Shown: positions 1-11,335 of the stretch, piece after piece
How positions within the stretch are numbered: the stretch's first letter is position 1
How the letters are laid out: each line of letters opens with the position of its first letter
Notes under the pieces: model-generated
Database searches by the model: none
The model's input: the letters and a program-made list of their open reading frames with translations, nothing else
Told to the model about the DNA's origin: nothing
Program-made: the position numbers and the translations under genes
DNA from: Novakomyces olei
Lineage: Eukaryota > Ascomycota > Novakomycetes > Novakomycetales > Novakomycetaceae
Assembly: GCA_016906335.1 (NCBI GenBank)
Contig: JADEYG010000009.1
Span: 661,001-725,000 of the forward strand
DNA: 64,000 bases
Reading direction: 5' to 3'

Positions 1-104
1 AGCTGGTGCACTTTTGTTGAGCTGGCTGATGGGTTTGAGAGCATTGGAGATGAGTCAAGGTCGGGTCTCTTGTTTGCATCTATTGTGTCTATTCTGTGGG
101 TATT

Positions 105-262
105 GAGCGAGCGTTTAAGCTTTGGAGCGTTTGAGCTTTGAGCATTGAAGCGCTTGAGCTTTGGAGCGTTTGAGCTTTGAGCTTTGAAGCGCTTGAGCTT
201 TGAAGCGTTTGAGCTTTGGAGAGTTTGAGCTTTGGAGAGTTTGAGCTTTGGAGCGTTTGTAA
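105..262. repeat. Degenerate 16/24-bp minisatellite
   Basis: Repeated motif TTTGAGCTTTGGAGCG and variants (GAAGCG, GGAGAG) occurs about nine times in tandem. Variation between copies is mostly G/A and C/T exchange, as in an ageing minisatellite. Confidence 0.8.
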
Positions 263-344
263 CTGTAGTGTACGTGCGCCGTTTCTTACTAGTTTATGCT
301 TGCACTTGCCGGCCAAGTGTGCTAAACTACGTGTGGAGGGAAAG

Positions 345-430
345 ACTGTAGGTCTATGAAAGAATGTAGGTCTATGAAAGAATGTAGGGCTATGAAAGAA
401 TGTAGGTCTATGAAAGGATGTAGGGCTATG
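345..430. repeat. 18-bp tandem repeat
   Basis: About five tandem copies of GTAGGTCTATGAAAGAAT, with GGT/GGG and AAT/GAT variants. It lies in intergenic DNA with no apparent coding link. Confidence 0.8.
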
Positions 431-898
431 GATGCGTCTGATGATTGTGTTTTATTATACTCATGAATGAATGATTGGGTTGGAATGGCCACTGTGCTTG
501 TCTTTTACGATTTGCTCTTGTGCTGTTGTTCCCTGTACAGATCTGTGCGTTCTCTCGGCAATTGGTCGATGGTTCGGCACAAAGCATTAAAGCTGCTTAT
601 ACAGTCGTTTGCTTTTATTTTATTTATTTTGTTTTCCATTGCCAGCATTTTGGAAGCATGCTTTACACCGGTGCCTGTTTTCCCTATTTCTCTGTTTGCC
701 TATCCTTTGCATTTTGACGATAAAGCATAATGTGCATTAGAATTCAAGCTCAAGGTCAAGCGATGCTTGTACCCTTGCAAGTTCATAGCACGTAATTTAT
801 ATTACAAATATATGTGCAGCGCCTGCCTTTTAGCATGAGTTTCCAGTTTTCGTGTAGAGCCCGGTTTTCCGACAGACTTTAGTCCAAAGCTCGGCAAA

Positions 899-1180
899 CT
901 AATCCGAGGCGGAATCCTGGACCGGCTCTAATTCCTTGGGCCGGAAGAGCTGTATCGCAATGATGATGATGAATAGGAGACTAATGAAAACAGCGAATAG
1001 CAGGTACACCATAAACCGGCTTTTCTGCTCGAGCGATTGCAGCCGCTTCTGCCGCGAAAGTTCTTTGAGAGGATCAACTCGGCGCCGCGGATCGCGCGTG
1101 TCAATCATCGGCGTATCTGAATCCGAATCTGACGCGTCCAGCATTATGGCTGGTGATTCTGTCCGCCGTCGGATTGCCAT
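899..1180 (-). CDS. Small single-pass membrane protein, unknown function
   Basis: Uninterrupted 93-codon frame starting MAIRRRTESP. The N-terminal half is hydrophilic and acidic/basic (DSDSDTPMIDTRDPRRR), then comes a basic stretch with coiled-coil character (LKELSRQKRLQSLEQKSR), one strong transmembrane segment at about residues 57-80 (FMVYLLFAVFISLLFIIIIA) and a short acidic tail (PKELEPVQDSASD). The layout fits a tail-anchored or type II single-pass protein of the ER or mitochondrial outer membrane. I recognise no family. It is divergent from the OTC gene, 419 bp away. Support is compositional only; it could be the last exon of a longer gene. Confidence 0.5.
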   Translation of the reverse strand: MAIRRRTESPAIMLDASDSDSDTPMIDTRDPRRRVDPLKELSRQKRLQSLEQKSRFMVYLLFAVFISLLFIIIIAIQLFRPKELEPVQDSASD

Positions 1181-1599
1181 TGGCTGACGACTTAAAAGTG
1201 GGAATGGCAGCGTTCGTTTTTTAATAATAAAATATTGTATAAAATATCATGTTTGATATTAATTATATTAAAGACAAAGCGAAATAATATCCTACTCGAA
1301 ATCTACACGTTTATCGGTATTTATCGCGGTACATTATTTAGTTTATTATCGCAATAACAAAGATACGAACTAAACACATTCTATACTATAATATATTCCA
1401 TACTGTAATATATACCAACTGTAATAAATCCATAGTGTAATAAATCCATAGTGTAATAAATCCATAGTGTAATCAATCCATAGTGTAATCCATAGTGTAA
1501 TAAATCCATACTATATTACTGTATCAGATTCCACTAATTATCGGACCCTATCAGACGCCTTTTATTTTCATTACAGTCTCACAGATCTGCAATCGAACC
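1181..1599. other. Divergent promoter region with 16-bp repeats
   Basis: AT-rich spacer between the small membrane protein and OTC. Bases about 1418-1515 carry five to six imperfect copies of a 16-base unit (CCATAGTGTAATAAAT). I see no TGACTC (Gcn4-type) site upstream of the arginine gene. Confidence 0.5.
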
Positions 1600-3025
1600 A
1601 TGTCTCGCGTGGGCAGCCGCCTTTGGTCGGCGGCAGCGCGGCCTTTACGATCGGAAGGGAATTTTTCGCGGCTTTGCAAGGACGCTCGGCGGTACCAATC
1701 GTCACAGGCACGAGTGGCTAAACCTCGACACTTTATGACAATCGGCGATCTGTCGACGGAGGAGCTGCGGTACCTGGTAGAGCGCTCGCTCGCTATAAAG
1801 TACGCAGCGAAGCATAGCAGCAGTAGCCATGTAGCGGGTTCGGATCCAGGCAGTTCCGCTTCCTCGTCTGCCGCACAGAGCACTGGCGCTCCCGCTTCAA
1901 TCCAGCAGGTTCTTGACAAATGGCCACTGACTGGGAAAACACTGGCAATGCTGTTCACGAAACGGTCAACGCGCACACGAGTCAGTACAGAGGCGGCCGC
2001 CGCTCACCTTGGAGCAAACTCGATGTTTCTGGGCAAAGACGATATTCAATTGGGGGTAAGTTTTTTGTTTTGTATTGGCCTCTTTTTGTATATGGTGCGC
2101 ACGAGTACGAGTCAGGCTGTTGCTCTCTATCCATTACTGTTTTCTACTTTATATATATATACACAAGTCAGTAGTCTTGCCACCTAACTCTTTGCCGCGT
2201 GGCCGATTGTGATTGTTGCCGTGTTTGCGTCTCACAGTACTTGCTAACTTGGTTGCAGGTGAATGAAACTTTGTACGACACGGCACGCGTTATTGGCTCA
2301 ATGGTGGCGGGTATTGTGGCTCGTGTCGATGGACACCAGGACATCGTGGACTTGTCGGCACCTTCTGCAGTCCCTGTGATTAATGCACTTTCAGATTTAT
2401 ACCATCCACTGCAGGCACTGGCAGATATCGCCACGATTTCCGAGGTTTTCAACGGTAAACTGGCCGGCCTGCGTTTAGCTTGGATTGGGGACGCTAATAA
2501 CGTACTGCATGATCTTATGATTGCTTGCGCAAAACTGGGTATTAGCGTGCGTATAGCTACTCCACCAATGTATCCCGTCAATGAAAAGGTGCTTGAAGAT
2601 GCGCGTTCATGTGCTGCTAGCACAAATGCCGCCCCGACTTCTGTGGAAGTCATGCAAGATCCCCACAAGGCAGCCGCTGGTGCTCACATTATTGTGACGG
2701 ACACCTGGATTTCAATGGGCCACGAGTCGGAGAAGCGACAGCGTCTCAAGAATTTTGAAGGGTTCCAAGTAAACCGGAGTCTTATCGAGGCCGCAAAGCC
2801 CGATCCTAGTTGGATCTTTATGCATTGTAAGGGTTTTATTTTAGTTCAATTTTTTTCGTTCATGAATATGGTCTAATGTGAACAGGCCTGCCACGCAAGG
2901 CAGAGGAAGTATCTGACGAGATCTTTTACTCGGAGAAAAGCCATGTGTTTGACGAGGCTGAGAACCGGAAATGGACAATGATTGCGGCTATTGAAGCATT
3001 TGTCGCTAAAGGCGGCAGAATTTGA
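1600..3025 (+). CDS. ARG3: Ornithine carbamoyltransferase, mitochondrial
   Basis: Condenses carbamoyl phosphate and ornithine to citrulline in arginine synthesis. Exons: 1600-2055, 2259-2826, 2886-3025 (387 aa). Introns are 203 and 59 nt; the first ends in TGCTAACTTGGTTGCAG. Visible family motifs are the carbamoyl-phosphate loop [35 protein letters not shown] and the catalytic HCLPR, where HC|LPRK is restored only by removing intron 2. The first ~35 residues are rich in R, S and A and lack acids ([20 protein letters not shown]), a typical mitochondrial presequence. Known: the Saccharomyces enzyme is cytosolic, while in filamentous ascomycetes it is mitochondrial, so this species appears to keep the mitochondrial arrangement. 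A Ser/Ala-rich stretch at about residues 70-100 is an insertion relative to most OTCs. Identification is secure. Confidence 0.96.
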
Positions 3026-3527
3026 ATTTAGCCCTGTATACTAAACATCCTTATTGCATATTTCCAGCGCTGCCATCTACTATGTCTATGCGTAATACAT
3101 GTAATTATATCATTTAGTTTTGTATTTCATTTATTTTGTATTTCATTTATTTTGTATTTCATTTATTTTGTATTTCATTTATTTTGTATTTCATTTATAT
3201 TGTATTTAATTGTTTTGTATGATTTAAATGTATATTGTAAGAATACCATAACGTTACTTGGCACAAGTACAAGCCTCAACACAACATCGACTGGGGTCGT
3301 TATTGCCGTTTATCGCCGGTGTCGCTACGGCAATTTCGGTTTGGGTATAGGCGATACTCTTAATTGATCCATGAATCGTTCCATTTCCATCTCCACACTG
3401 TCAATTTCTCCTCCACACTTAAATTAAATCATATATTACTAACAAGTTCGGCAAATACAAACGAATAAATAGAGCAGAGTTTGCAGCGGCAATAGTAGCG
3501 TTCAGTCATCAATAAAATTCTGCAATA
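3026..3527. other. Intergenic, OTC 3' side to oxidoreductase 5' side
   Basis: Contains a short tandem array at about 3112-3210 of the 16-base unit TGTATTTCATTTATTT (about six copies). Nothing else is recognisable. Confidence 0.5.
3112..3210. repeat. 16-bp tandem repeat (TGTATTTCATTTATTT)
   Basis: About six near-perfect copies, the last diverging to ATTTATATTG. AT-rich and intergenic, just downstream of the OTC stop. Confidence 0.85.
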
Positions 3528-4601
3528 ATGGCAATTGGTGTGGGTATTCTTGGCGTCGGCATGAGCGCCTTTGTCTTTCATGTCCCCTTTATCCTTTCGC
3601 AGCCAGACAAATTTAAGCTCAATGCCTTCTTTGAACGTCCTCACGGGGAATCAAAGGCCCGTGCTAAATTGCCGACCGATGTTGCAAAGTCAGTGGCTGT
3701 CTACAGCACATTGGACGAGCTTTTAGGCGACAAATCTGTCGATTTGGTTGTTGTCTCTACTCCGCCCGCTCTGCACTTTGAGCAAACACGTGCAGCTTTG
3801 AATGCGGGTAAACACGTGATTGTGGAAAAGCCTTTTACTGCCACTACGGCAGAGGCAGATGAGCTTATGGCTCTTGCTGCCGCCAATAATCTCATTATTG
3901 CAGTCTACCAAAACAGAAGATTCGATTCGGATTTTGTTACGGTGGAAGCGCAAGTGAAGAATGGGAAACTCGGTGAACTCGTTGAATTCGAATCCCATTT
4001 TGATCGGCTCTCACTGGAGGCCCGTAACAATTGGAAGGAAGTAGTACAGCCTGGCAATGGAGCTATTTATGATTTGGGTACGCACTTGCTGCACCAAACA
4101 TTAGTGCTGTTTGGCCGGCCGGAAACCGTGTCCGCTACAATGTACAATCAGCGTGGTATCGCGAGCCCCGAGGTGGAGGATTACTTTCTTGTAATCTTGC
4201 GTTACCCCAACTCTCCTTTGCAGGTTATCGTATCTGCCGGTGCGGTTAACTGGGGCCCAACAACGAGGTTTGTGGTGAAGGGCAAGAAGGGAAAATTGGT
4301 CAAAGGCGGAATAGACGTGCAGGAAGATCAATTGAAGGAGGGAATCTGGCCTGGTCATAAGGGCTACGGTATTGAACCAGACCAATTTGCAGCCAATGTA
4401 TACTCTGCCAGTGGAGCCGAGACTTTGAAGTCTCTGCCGGGTGATTATACGGCTTTCTACAATGAAGTAGCCAATGCAGTCGCCAAGAAGGATGTCAAAC
4501 AGCTTTCCACTCCGCCTGAATTGGCTCGCGATGTTATTCGTCTCGTTGAACTGGCAAAAGAGTCCAGCAAGCAAGGCAGAGTTGTGAAATTCGAGGGATA
4601 A
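3528..4601 (+). CDS. Gfo/Idh/MocA-family NAD(P)-dependent oxidoreductase
   Basis: Intronless, 357 aa. Rossmann N-terminus (VGILGVGMSAFVFH), the family EKPF motif at about residue 100 (HVIVEKPFTATTAEAD) and the C-terminal alpha/beta domain with YDLGTHLLHQ, where D and H match the usual catalytic pattern. Overall it resembles the bacterial YdgJ/IolW-like branch (scyllo-inositol dehydrogenase, NADP) and its fungal relatives, so an NADP-dependent sugar or polyol dehydrogenase acting in the cytosol is likely; the substrate cannot be read from sequence. No targeting signal. The start at ATG 3528 is the first in frame and directly precedes the beta-1 strand, as in the family. Confidence 0.9.
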   Translation: MAIGVGILGVGMSAFVFHVPFILSQPDKFKLNAFFERPHGESKARAKLPTDVAKSVAVYSTLDELLGDKSVDLVVVSTPPALHFEQTRAALNAGKHVIVEKPFTATTAEADELMALAAANNLIIAVYQNRRFDSDFVTVEAQVKNGKLGELVEFESHFDRLSLEARNNWKEVVQPGNGAIYDLGTHLLHQTLVLFGRPETVSATMYNQRGIASPEVEDYFLVILRYPNSPLQVIVSAGAVNWGPTTRFVVKGKKGKLVKGGIDVQEDQLKEGIWPGHKGYGIEPDQFAANVYSASGAETLKSLPGDYTAFYNEVANAVAKKDVKQLSTPPELARDVIRLVELAKESSKQGRVVKFEG

Positions 4602-6312
4602 GTAGATTTGTGCAATGTTACGCACTAATTGGTTGGCCTTTTCCTCTTCAAGTAATAGTTTTTTCTTTCCCTTTTTCTTTTTATACGTTGTCTCTGCTGT
4701 ATCCCTCGTAATTTACCACACTTCATTTTGCGATTGTCTACAGTCTCCTTGCTCAATTATTCCGTACGACAGTCAAGGGCGCGGGGCTTTAGCATGGGAG
4801 AATTTCAAAATCGGTTTTCTTATTGCGACCAGATTTGCGGCACGTTTGTCGCAGATTGATTTTGTATTGTGTTTCCGTGCAAACCTTAGCTATGGGATTG
4901 CAGTTGTGTTCGTGATAAAAATTGCGTGTCCTCCCGTCTTTGCGTGAAGAAAGTCTTTATTATATGTTATTTTTTCTTAGTTTGCTTTGTGCGCGCTATA
5001 TGCCTATTCGCTTGAGAGCTTGTGTTCCTTGTCTGAAAAGAGCTGGGAAAAAAGATCAAATACGTAAAGAAAATTGCACGGAAAAAAAATTTGGGTTTTG
5101 AACTCAAATTTTCTGATTGGGTAATATTTAGAAAAATAATTTTGATTGATGTATTTTATTAATGTGCGAAGAAATACGGTGCTGTTTTCAAATGCTCATT
5201 TTGAGATATATAGTGGGGAATACTGTAATTGTAATTGTGGCTTTACACTATAGCCTTTGGTAAGCACTGCTAGTTTATGGTATTTGTGATGAATAAGGAG
5301 GCCTCGAAATGTGTAATTATAAATTGCCTTGAACTTTTGCCCCTCTGCCTTACTGTTAATATTTGAATTTATTATTCAACCTCGCATTTAATTGTAAATA
5401 GCGAGCAGTTACTCAAACCCTAAAGACAAGAAGAACCATCCATTATTAACAATGCAGGATCAAGCCAGATGGCACGACAATTGTAATAGAAAAATTATAT
5501 AATTGCCTGCCATAAATATGCGTTAAAAAAATCTGCCACATCTACAATTAAGGCTTTCAAGTCTGTGTATTGAGTATACAGCACAATAAACTTGTGCCTC
5601 AGTATAAGTGCTCCTTAATTGCAGGCGTGTAACATTATATTAACCCTCTTCTATTTACTATGCATTCTGACAGAATCTTACAATGAAATAGCGTGTTACT
5701 TTTAATGCGTATTAATTAGTGTGTTGAACTGGGTAATAATAAAATCGACAAGAGCGCGTCCCGACTCGTTTTAGCGTAAGCCCTTCAAAATACGATCTGA
5801 AAGGTGCGGATCCGTAACTACCGAGCCTCTTTGCTGATCATAATGTTTTGCACTTTATAATTTGATATTCTGAATTTTCCTTGTCTTATCAGAACTGACT
5901 CCATGGGCGCCATTGTTTCTTGTGTACACTAATCTTTCTGTTCATTTTGCCTACTGCGGGTCTGATCGCGCTAGAGTTTGATCTCTTTTCTTTGTTGCAT
6001 TTTTTGGGGAAATTTTAAGATGCTTTTAGATCTGATTGCTAACTGTCTGCCTCAGCTTTGTAAGTCAAGGTGTATGGTTGCGCCATATTAGCCACATTCG
6101 TGCAAGTCGCGACTTGCAAGAACGCGGCTGTATCAACGATCCCTCCTGCCTGCCGTCTTGACTAGTGCTTGTCCCTTGTTTACAAAATTCCAGTTGCTTC
6201 TTTAGCTTACTTTTGTTGTTGCCATCTTTCTTTTCTCAATTGATCTGCCTGTTCGCCCTTGATCAACTTGTTTGCTTGGCAACTCTTGATCACTCTTTCG
6301 AATCTGACTGCA
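4602..6312. other. 1.7-kb AT-rich gap, nothing recognised
   Basis: Lies between the oxidoreductase and BEM3. An open frame at 4615-4947 overlaps the 3' side of the oxidoreductase gene but is low-complexity and has no domain. I looked for tRNA A/B boxes and U-snRNA-like blocks and saw none. A structured ncRNA cannot be excluded by eye. Confidence 0.4.
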
Positions 6313-9300
6313 ATGGCCAGTATAAGACCTGTTGATACAGAGTCTGGTGTTGAAAAGGGTCCATCGGCACCAGATGCTACTCAGGAACAGAGCAGTGCTG
6401 CGCTTACAAAGGAGCGCGACAGTTTATTACAGCAAAATGCTCAACTATGGCGACTAGTGGATAAGCAGCGCGACACGTAAGTCTACAATTCATTCTACAA
6501 ATTTCATTCTAATAATTTTAATCTACAAATATGAATCGCCGTTTTGCATTGGCTAATAATCGTTTAGAATACTAAACCTGCAAGAGCAGCTGATTCAAGT
6601 GGCAAGCGATCGAGATACCTTTCAAAAATCGTGTCAGGAACTCGTTAAAAAGGCGGCCGCTCTAACAGCTACTGCGGAAGCGCATGCTTCTATTACCGAT
6701 AAGGCCGGAGAAATTCAGCCCAAAACCCCTACAAGCTCATTGCACCCATTTGTTGGTGGAAGTGGGGGTGGGGGCCCTAGTGGAGGTTCAAGTGGGGGTC
6801 CAGTTACTCCTCATAGTGGAAATAAATTCGAAGAAATGCTACGCAACTCACAGGGTACGCGTTCCTCCCGGCGGACGACGGACGGACGAGTACGTAGGCC
6901 GCCGGCTCTTGATTTTAGTTCAGTGAAGAGCAGCAAACAACAGCAAACAGCAGCAAAACAACAGCAGCAGCACCAACAGCAGTCTGAACAGAATGGCAAA
7001 GCACCTTCTTCATCAGAAAAATTTTATTTCAGTGGAGAACCCTTAACTACACCTATTTCACGTGTTAAATCTCCTCGTCGAGATCAATTGCATGCTTCGC
7101 CCTCAGCCGTAAACTTTTCTTCTCGTCGAGGCAATACGGCAGTTCCAGGTTCAGCGCCGGCTGCTATTGCTGGTAGAAGGCAATTGCTCTCTTCTGCCAC
7201 TGGAAATGCCCCAAATTTGACTCTGGCTTCAGCGGAAAAGCTTGGTCTCGTGACCAATGCAAGTGGATCAGACCGGCCCTTAGATTTAGACGATTTGCAG
7301 CTGGCTTTAGATGCTACTGACTCGGCTCTAGCTCAACGAAGGTCACTGAGCAATAACAATAATAACGGGTTTAATCACAACAGCAGCATCGATAAAGACG
7401 ACGCGGACGGTTCAGTCAAAATTATCAACAAAAAGGATACTATTGATGAAAGTGCAACTCGAAAACCAGGACTCCCTTCGCGAAGACGAGGAAATACGGA
7501 TAATTCGGCGGCAATAACAGCAGCAGCAGCAGCAGCGACGATGGGAAATACGTTTACAGCATCACCAAATCTTCGGCAGTTGCGATTACAGCCTCAATCG
7601 ACCGGCAGCTCAGCCAATCAGCTTACAGACTGGGAGGAAAGTGGACTACGCAGTCAATTGACAACTGCACAAGAAAGAGATGGTCAAGAAAGAGATGCAC
7701 AGTCATCGCCAAACCATCAGCGTCGACGGTCGAAAAGTCTTGATGATCTGAGAGTCTTGAATGTTTTTCAAAAAGATGGTGCAAAGACGGTAGCAAAAGA
7801 CTCTTTTAACTTGGCCAATGCTAGTGTGCAAGACCAAGGGTCATCGATTCTTAGTGGCCATTCCAGGTTCTCTAATATTGATCAGTATGGAGGAGAGGAG
7901 GATGATGCCGATGAAGTAGAGCCCGATGAAGCCATTGAAGACGATAACGATAGTGTATACTCGGCCGATTACGGAACGGAGCCCGAGCCAGCCATGATTG
8001 GGCTCGGAGTCGTTGACGTCATGTCTCCACCGGCCTCTGCAGGCCTTTACGTGACTACAAATCCCTATCAAGAGTTTTTTGAGACGAGCAAACGTGCAGA
8101 ATCCCCTGGGTCAACTCTGTCAGCGCATTTGCTGCCATTAATCGATGCTAAAGTGACCCGCTCTCGATTTCGGCCACTAACAAAGACCAAATGTGATGCC
8201 AGTTTTATTATCACTATTTACAGACGCGTAATGGACCACGCGCAATCACTGGAAAAGCTATGGTCAGTGGACAAGAGCTTGAGTATGATGGTTGAGTTCA
8301 ATACACGGCTAGTGCCCTTGATGGGCCCAACGGGCTCCTATTTGTCTGCCTTCCCTGACAGAGCACTGCTAACGTCAAATGTACCGAGTAAAATTGATCA
8401 GCGCAATTCCGTGCTGGAAGCTTACTTGCAAAGTGTCCTTGTTGCTCCGCTGGACGAGGCCCCCTTACATTTTGTCTGTTCTTTCCTTAGTTCCGACGTG
8501 GTTCCCAACGATATTGAAGCGCGAACAAGGCAGTTTGAGGAGGCAAATGGGATTGCAAAGCAAGGGTACCTGCTACGAAGAGGAAAAAACTTTGGAGGAT
8601 GGAAGCCAAGGTACTTTGTTCTCGATGGCCCAGTCTTGCACTTTTACGAGGGACCTGGAGGAGCTCAGATTGGCCAGATTCGGCTACAGCAGGCTAAATT
8701 GCATAAACAGCAATCGCAGCCTTCTGAGAGAGAAAAGCCGAGGGCAGGTGAGAATTCTGCGTCGGAAACAGAATTCCGGCACGGACTGCTGATTGCTGAG
8801 AGGCGGGGCGATCCAAGAAAGAGTGCTCTCCCGAGTTCAGGTGTGGGTTTGAGCAGCAGTTCAAGCAGCAACGATGTAGGCACGCATACTGGCAATAATA
8901 GCATTAGTAGTAGTAATAATAGCCATAACCCTGCAAATGTGAACAGACACATCTTTTGTGCGCAGGACGATGCAGAGCGTGATGAGTGGTACAATGCGAT
9001 TTTGCCTTTTACTCACGCCGAAACTGACGAGAAACCTTTACGTGAATCTCAGCCGCCTGTACGGAGGGACAAGAGGCTGAAGGAGATCTTTTCACGTGGG
9101 GAAAAAGCGGTCAGTAATGACGCTGATGCAGGCAGGGACTCTTCGCCTGAGCCTTTACAGGCAATCCCTTATTCTGAAACTGCTCCCGCTCAGCCTGCGC
9201 CTGCGGCAGACACCGGGTCGCTTAATGAACGGTCGCCAAGGCTATCGGAAATTTCCGGGCCTATCGAAAGTGTGCCTATTCAAAACAGTCAAGCCTGGCA

Positions 9301-10545
9301 GCAAATGGAGCGGGAGACAGAGAGCAGGCATCTGCCTGCTGCAGCTTCTCTGCAATCCTCAGCGGAAGCGAAACCGGCGGCTCCGAAACGTAAAGGGTTT
9401 TGGAATTTTAGAAGCAGCAACAATAATAATGCAAACAGCAACAACAGCTCAACAAATAATAAACTAAAAACCGACGAGCTGCTAGCAAGTATTGCGAACG
9501 GCACTGCTTTGCCGCCCCTTTCGCCTTTGGAGAACGAGGCTGGAGCTGTTCGATCAACTACAATCTTTGGTGCGACTCTAAAGGACGCTCTTAATTTTGT
9601 TGATCCTCCATCACGAGTGCCTAGCGTTGTATCGCGGTGCATTGCCTTTCTTGATGCGCGTGGAGCTGTGCGAGAAGAGGGAATTTACCGGCTCAGCGGC
9701 TCCAATTCAGCCATTAGGTCTCTTAAAGAGGCATTTAATATGGGTAAGTTTGTAGGATTTATTTTGGATTAAGAGTATATGGCCGTTGGAATCGTTTGGC
9801 AATTTCAAAGTCTCTCTAGCCGCCTCTATACTCCAATTCGTCTATTTTGTTTTCGCTTTTTGTAGCGTCTTTTACATCCATCCTCTCCCGTACCCATTCT
9901 CCTTCTACTTCATCTACTTCATTGTTTGTATAGCACAATTATTTAATGTATAATTTACTAACCCCCAGACGGCGACTTTGATATTTTAACGGCTGAACGT
10001 GCATATGATGTACATGCGGTAGCCGGGCTTCTCAAGCTTTATCTCCGTGAAATGTCCACGTTTTTATTGACGCGAGAGCTTTATCCGTATTTCCTGGAAA
10101 CCACCGAAGTTGAGGACGAATCTGTGCAGGCACGGCGTATGCGTCCATTGGTTGAATCTCTGCCAAAAGAGAATTATGACCTACTCAAAACTATTATTTC
10201 TCATTTATGCACGATTGTGGACAATTCTGCGCAAAACAAAATGAATGCTCGCAACGGTACGTCAGATACAATTTATTGATTTATTTATTGATTGATTGAT
10301 TGTTTGTTTGAACTTTGAACTAATTCTCAGTCGGTATTGTCTTTTCTCCTACGCTGAATATTCCTGCTGCGGTGTTCAATATTCTGATTGGCAATTTCAG
10401 TTACATATTCACATCAGGCGATAGGTTAGATAACGTAGAGCCTATGAGCTCAGAACGGAATATCACAGTTGTCGATCCACCACCATATATTGATTATGAA
10501 CCGCCTTCAATAACATTAGTCGGCCACAATGAAAAGGAATTATAG
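6313..10545 (+). CDS. BEM3: Rho/Cdc42 GTPase-activating protein, PX-PH-RhoGAP
   Basis: Stimulates GTP hydrolysis by Cdc42-type GTPases at sites of polarised growth. Exons: 6313-6476, 6568-9743, 9969-10256, 10331-10545 (1280 aa). Order of parts: N-terminal coiled coil (about 25-85), long low-complexity linker with Gly/Ser, Gln, Ala and Asn runs, PX domain (about 586-700, SRFRPLTKTKCD), PH domain (about 717-870, GYLLRRGKNFGGWKPRYF) interrupted by a Ser/Asn-rich loop, and a C-terminal RhoGAP domain from about 1054. The arginine-finger region is EEGIYRLSGS; introns 2 and 3 split the GAP domain. PX-PH-GAP is the diagnostic Bem3 order. ATG 6313 is preferred over the in-frame ATG 6259 because of its better context (GCAATGGCC). 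PX and PH should bind phosphoinositides and target it to membrane. Confidence 0.93.
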
Positions 10546-11335
10546 TGGCGAAGAAAAGCAGAGAATTTGTCTTAGCTACGGATCCGCAGGTTTGAATATT
10601 ATGATTAATCTACCCAAAATATATTCAGATCTACCTTTCAACACAAGAGACTAGAGTTAGTTTTCAGAAAGAAAACTTGTCCTGTTTGGCTCTGTCGTCG
10701 GTCCACTAAATTCTTTTATGTTTATTTTCATTATATTTAATTCGCATAAATTAATTTATCTTTGTCTGCTGGCAGGTTCCGCAGACGCGCATGATATTGG
10801 TGTCCAGCTGTGTTTTCTCAGATTTGCGCGAGTGTGCAAAACAAGTATTAGGTGGAAGGACATGCTCATTATTCATGACTGTGTGCATATTAATAAAAAA
10901 GATATTCTACGATTTAGCAATCAAAGATGTAAACAATACTGCTAGCTAATTGAGCTCGAGACTGTTATCGGAACAAAAAGAAACAAACATTTGCCTTGTA
11001 ATTTTCAAACTTTTAGAAAGACGAGCAAAATGGGAAAAGCCGCCGATTTGTATTCATCAGTGAGATGCCCACAATCCATTCGGGTGTTGCAAGTTTGATA
11101 GAGTTCAAGACAGAATTTTTGATATACAGCCATTCAAAATAAATAGCCATTGCGCTTTAAAACTTTGTTTATTGATCTACGTAGGATAAGAGATGGGCCA
11201 ATTAAACAACTAAATGTATTAAATATGAATAAAATCAAACGAGTCAAACAAAGGCGATACAACCGAATCAATAGCGCAAGACACTACACCCAATGCAACA
11301 CAAACCCCTATACATTTGGTATCAAAATCGCAGAC
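10546..11335. other. Convergent 3' spacer, nothing recognised
   Basis: Separates the 3' ends of BEM3 and securin. AT-rich. Two short open frames (10718-10945 and 11150-11341) have no domain and cross low-complexity DNA, so they are not called. Confidence 0.45.

Larger units (their letters stand above)
1..898. other. Gene-free left end with two minisatellites
   Basis: No convincing gene. Bases about 105-262 hold degenerate tandem copies of a 16-24 base unit built on TTTGAGCTTTGGAGCG. Bases about 345-430 hold about five copies of an 18-base unit (GTAGGTCTATGAAAGAAT with small variants). Two overlapping open frames at 463-730 have no recognisable domain and read equally well in two frames, so I do not call them. 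Confidence 0.6.

Noticed and set aside
463-730. Hydrophobic 80-90 codon frames at the left end
   Set aside because: Two frames are equally open over the same bases, no domain, no splice or start evidence.
4615-4947. 110-codon frame after the oxidoreductase
   Set aside because: T-rich low-complexity hydrophobic sequence following a stop codon; no family.
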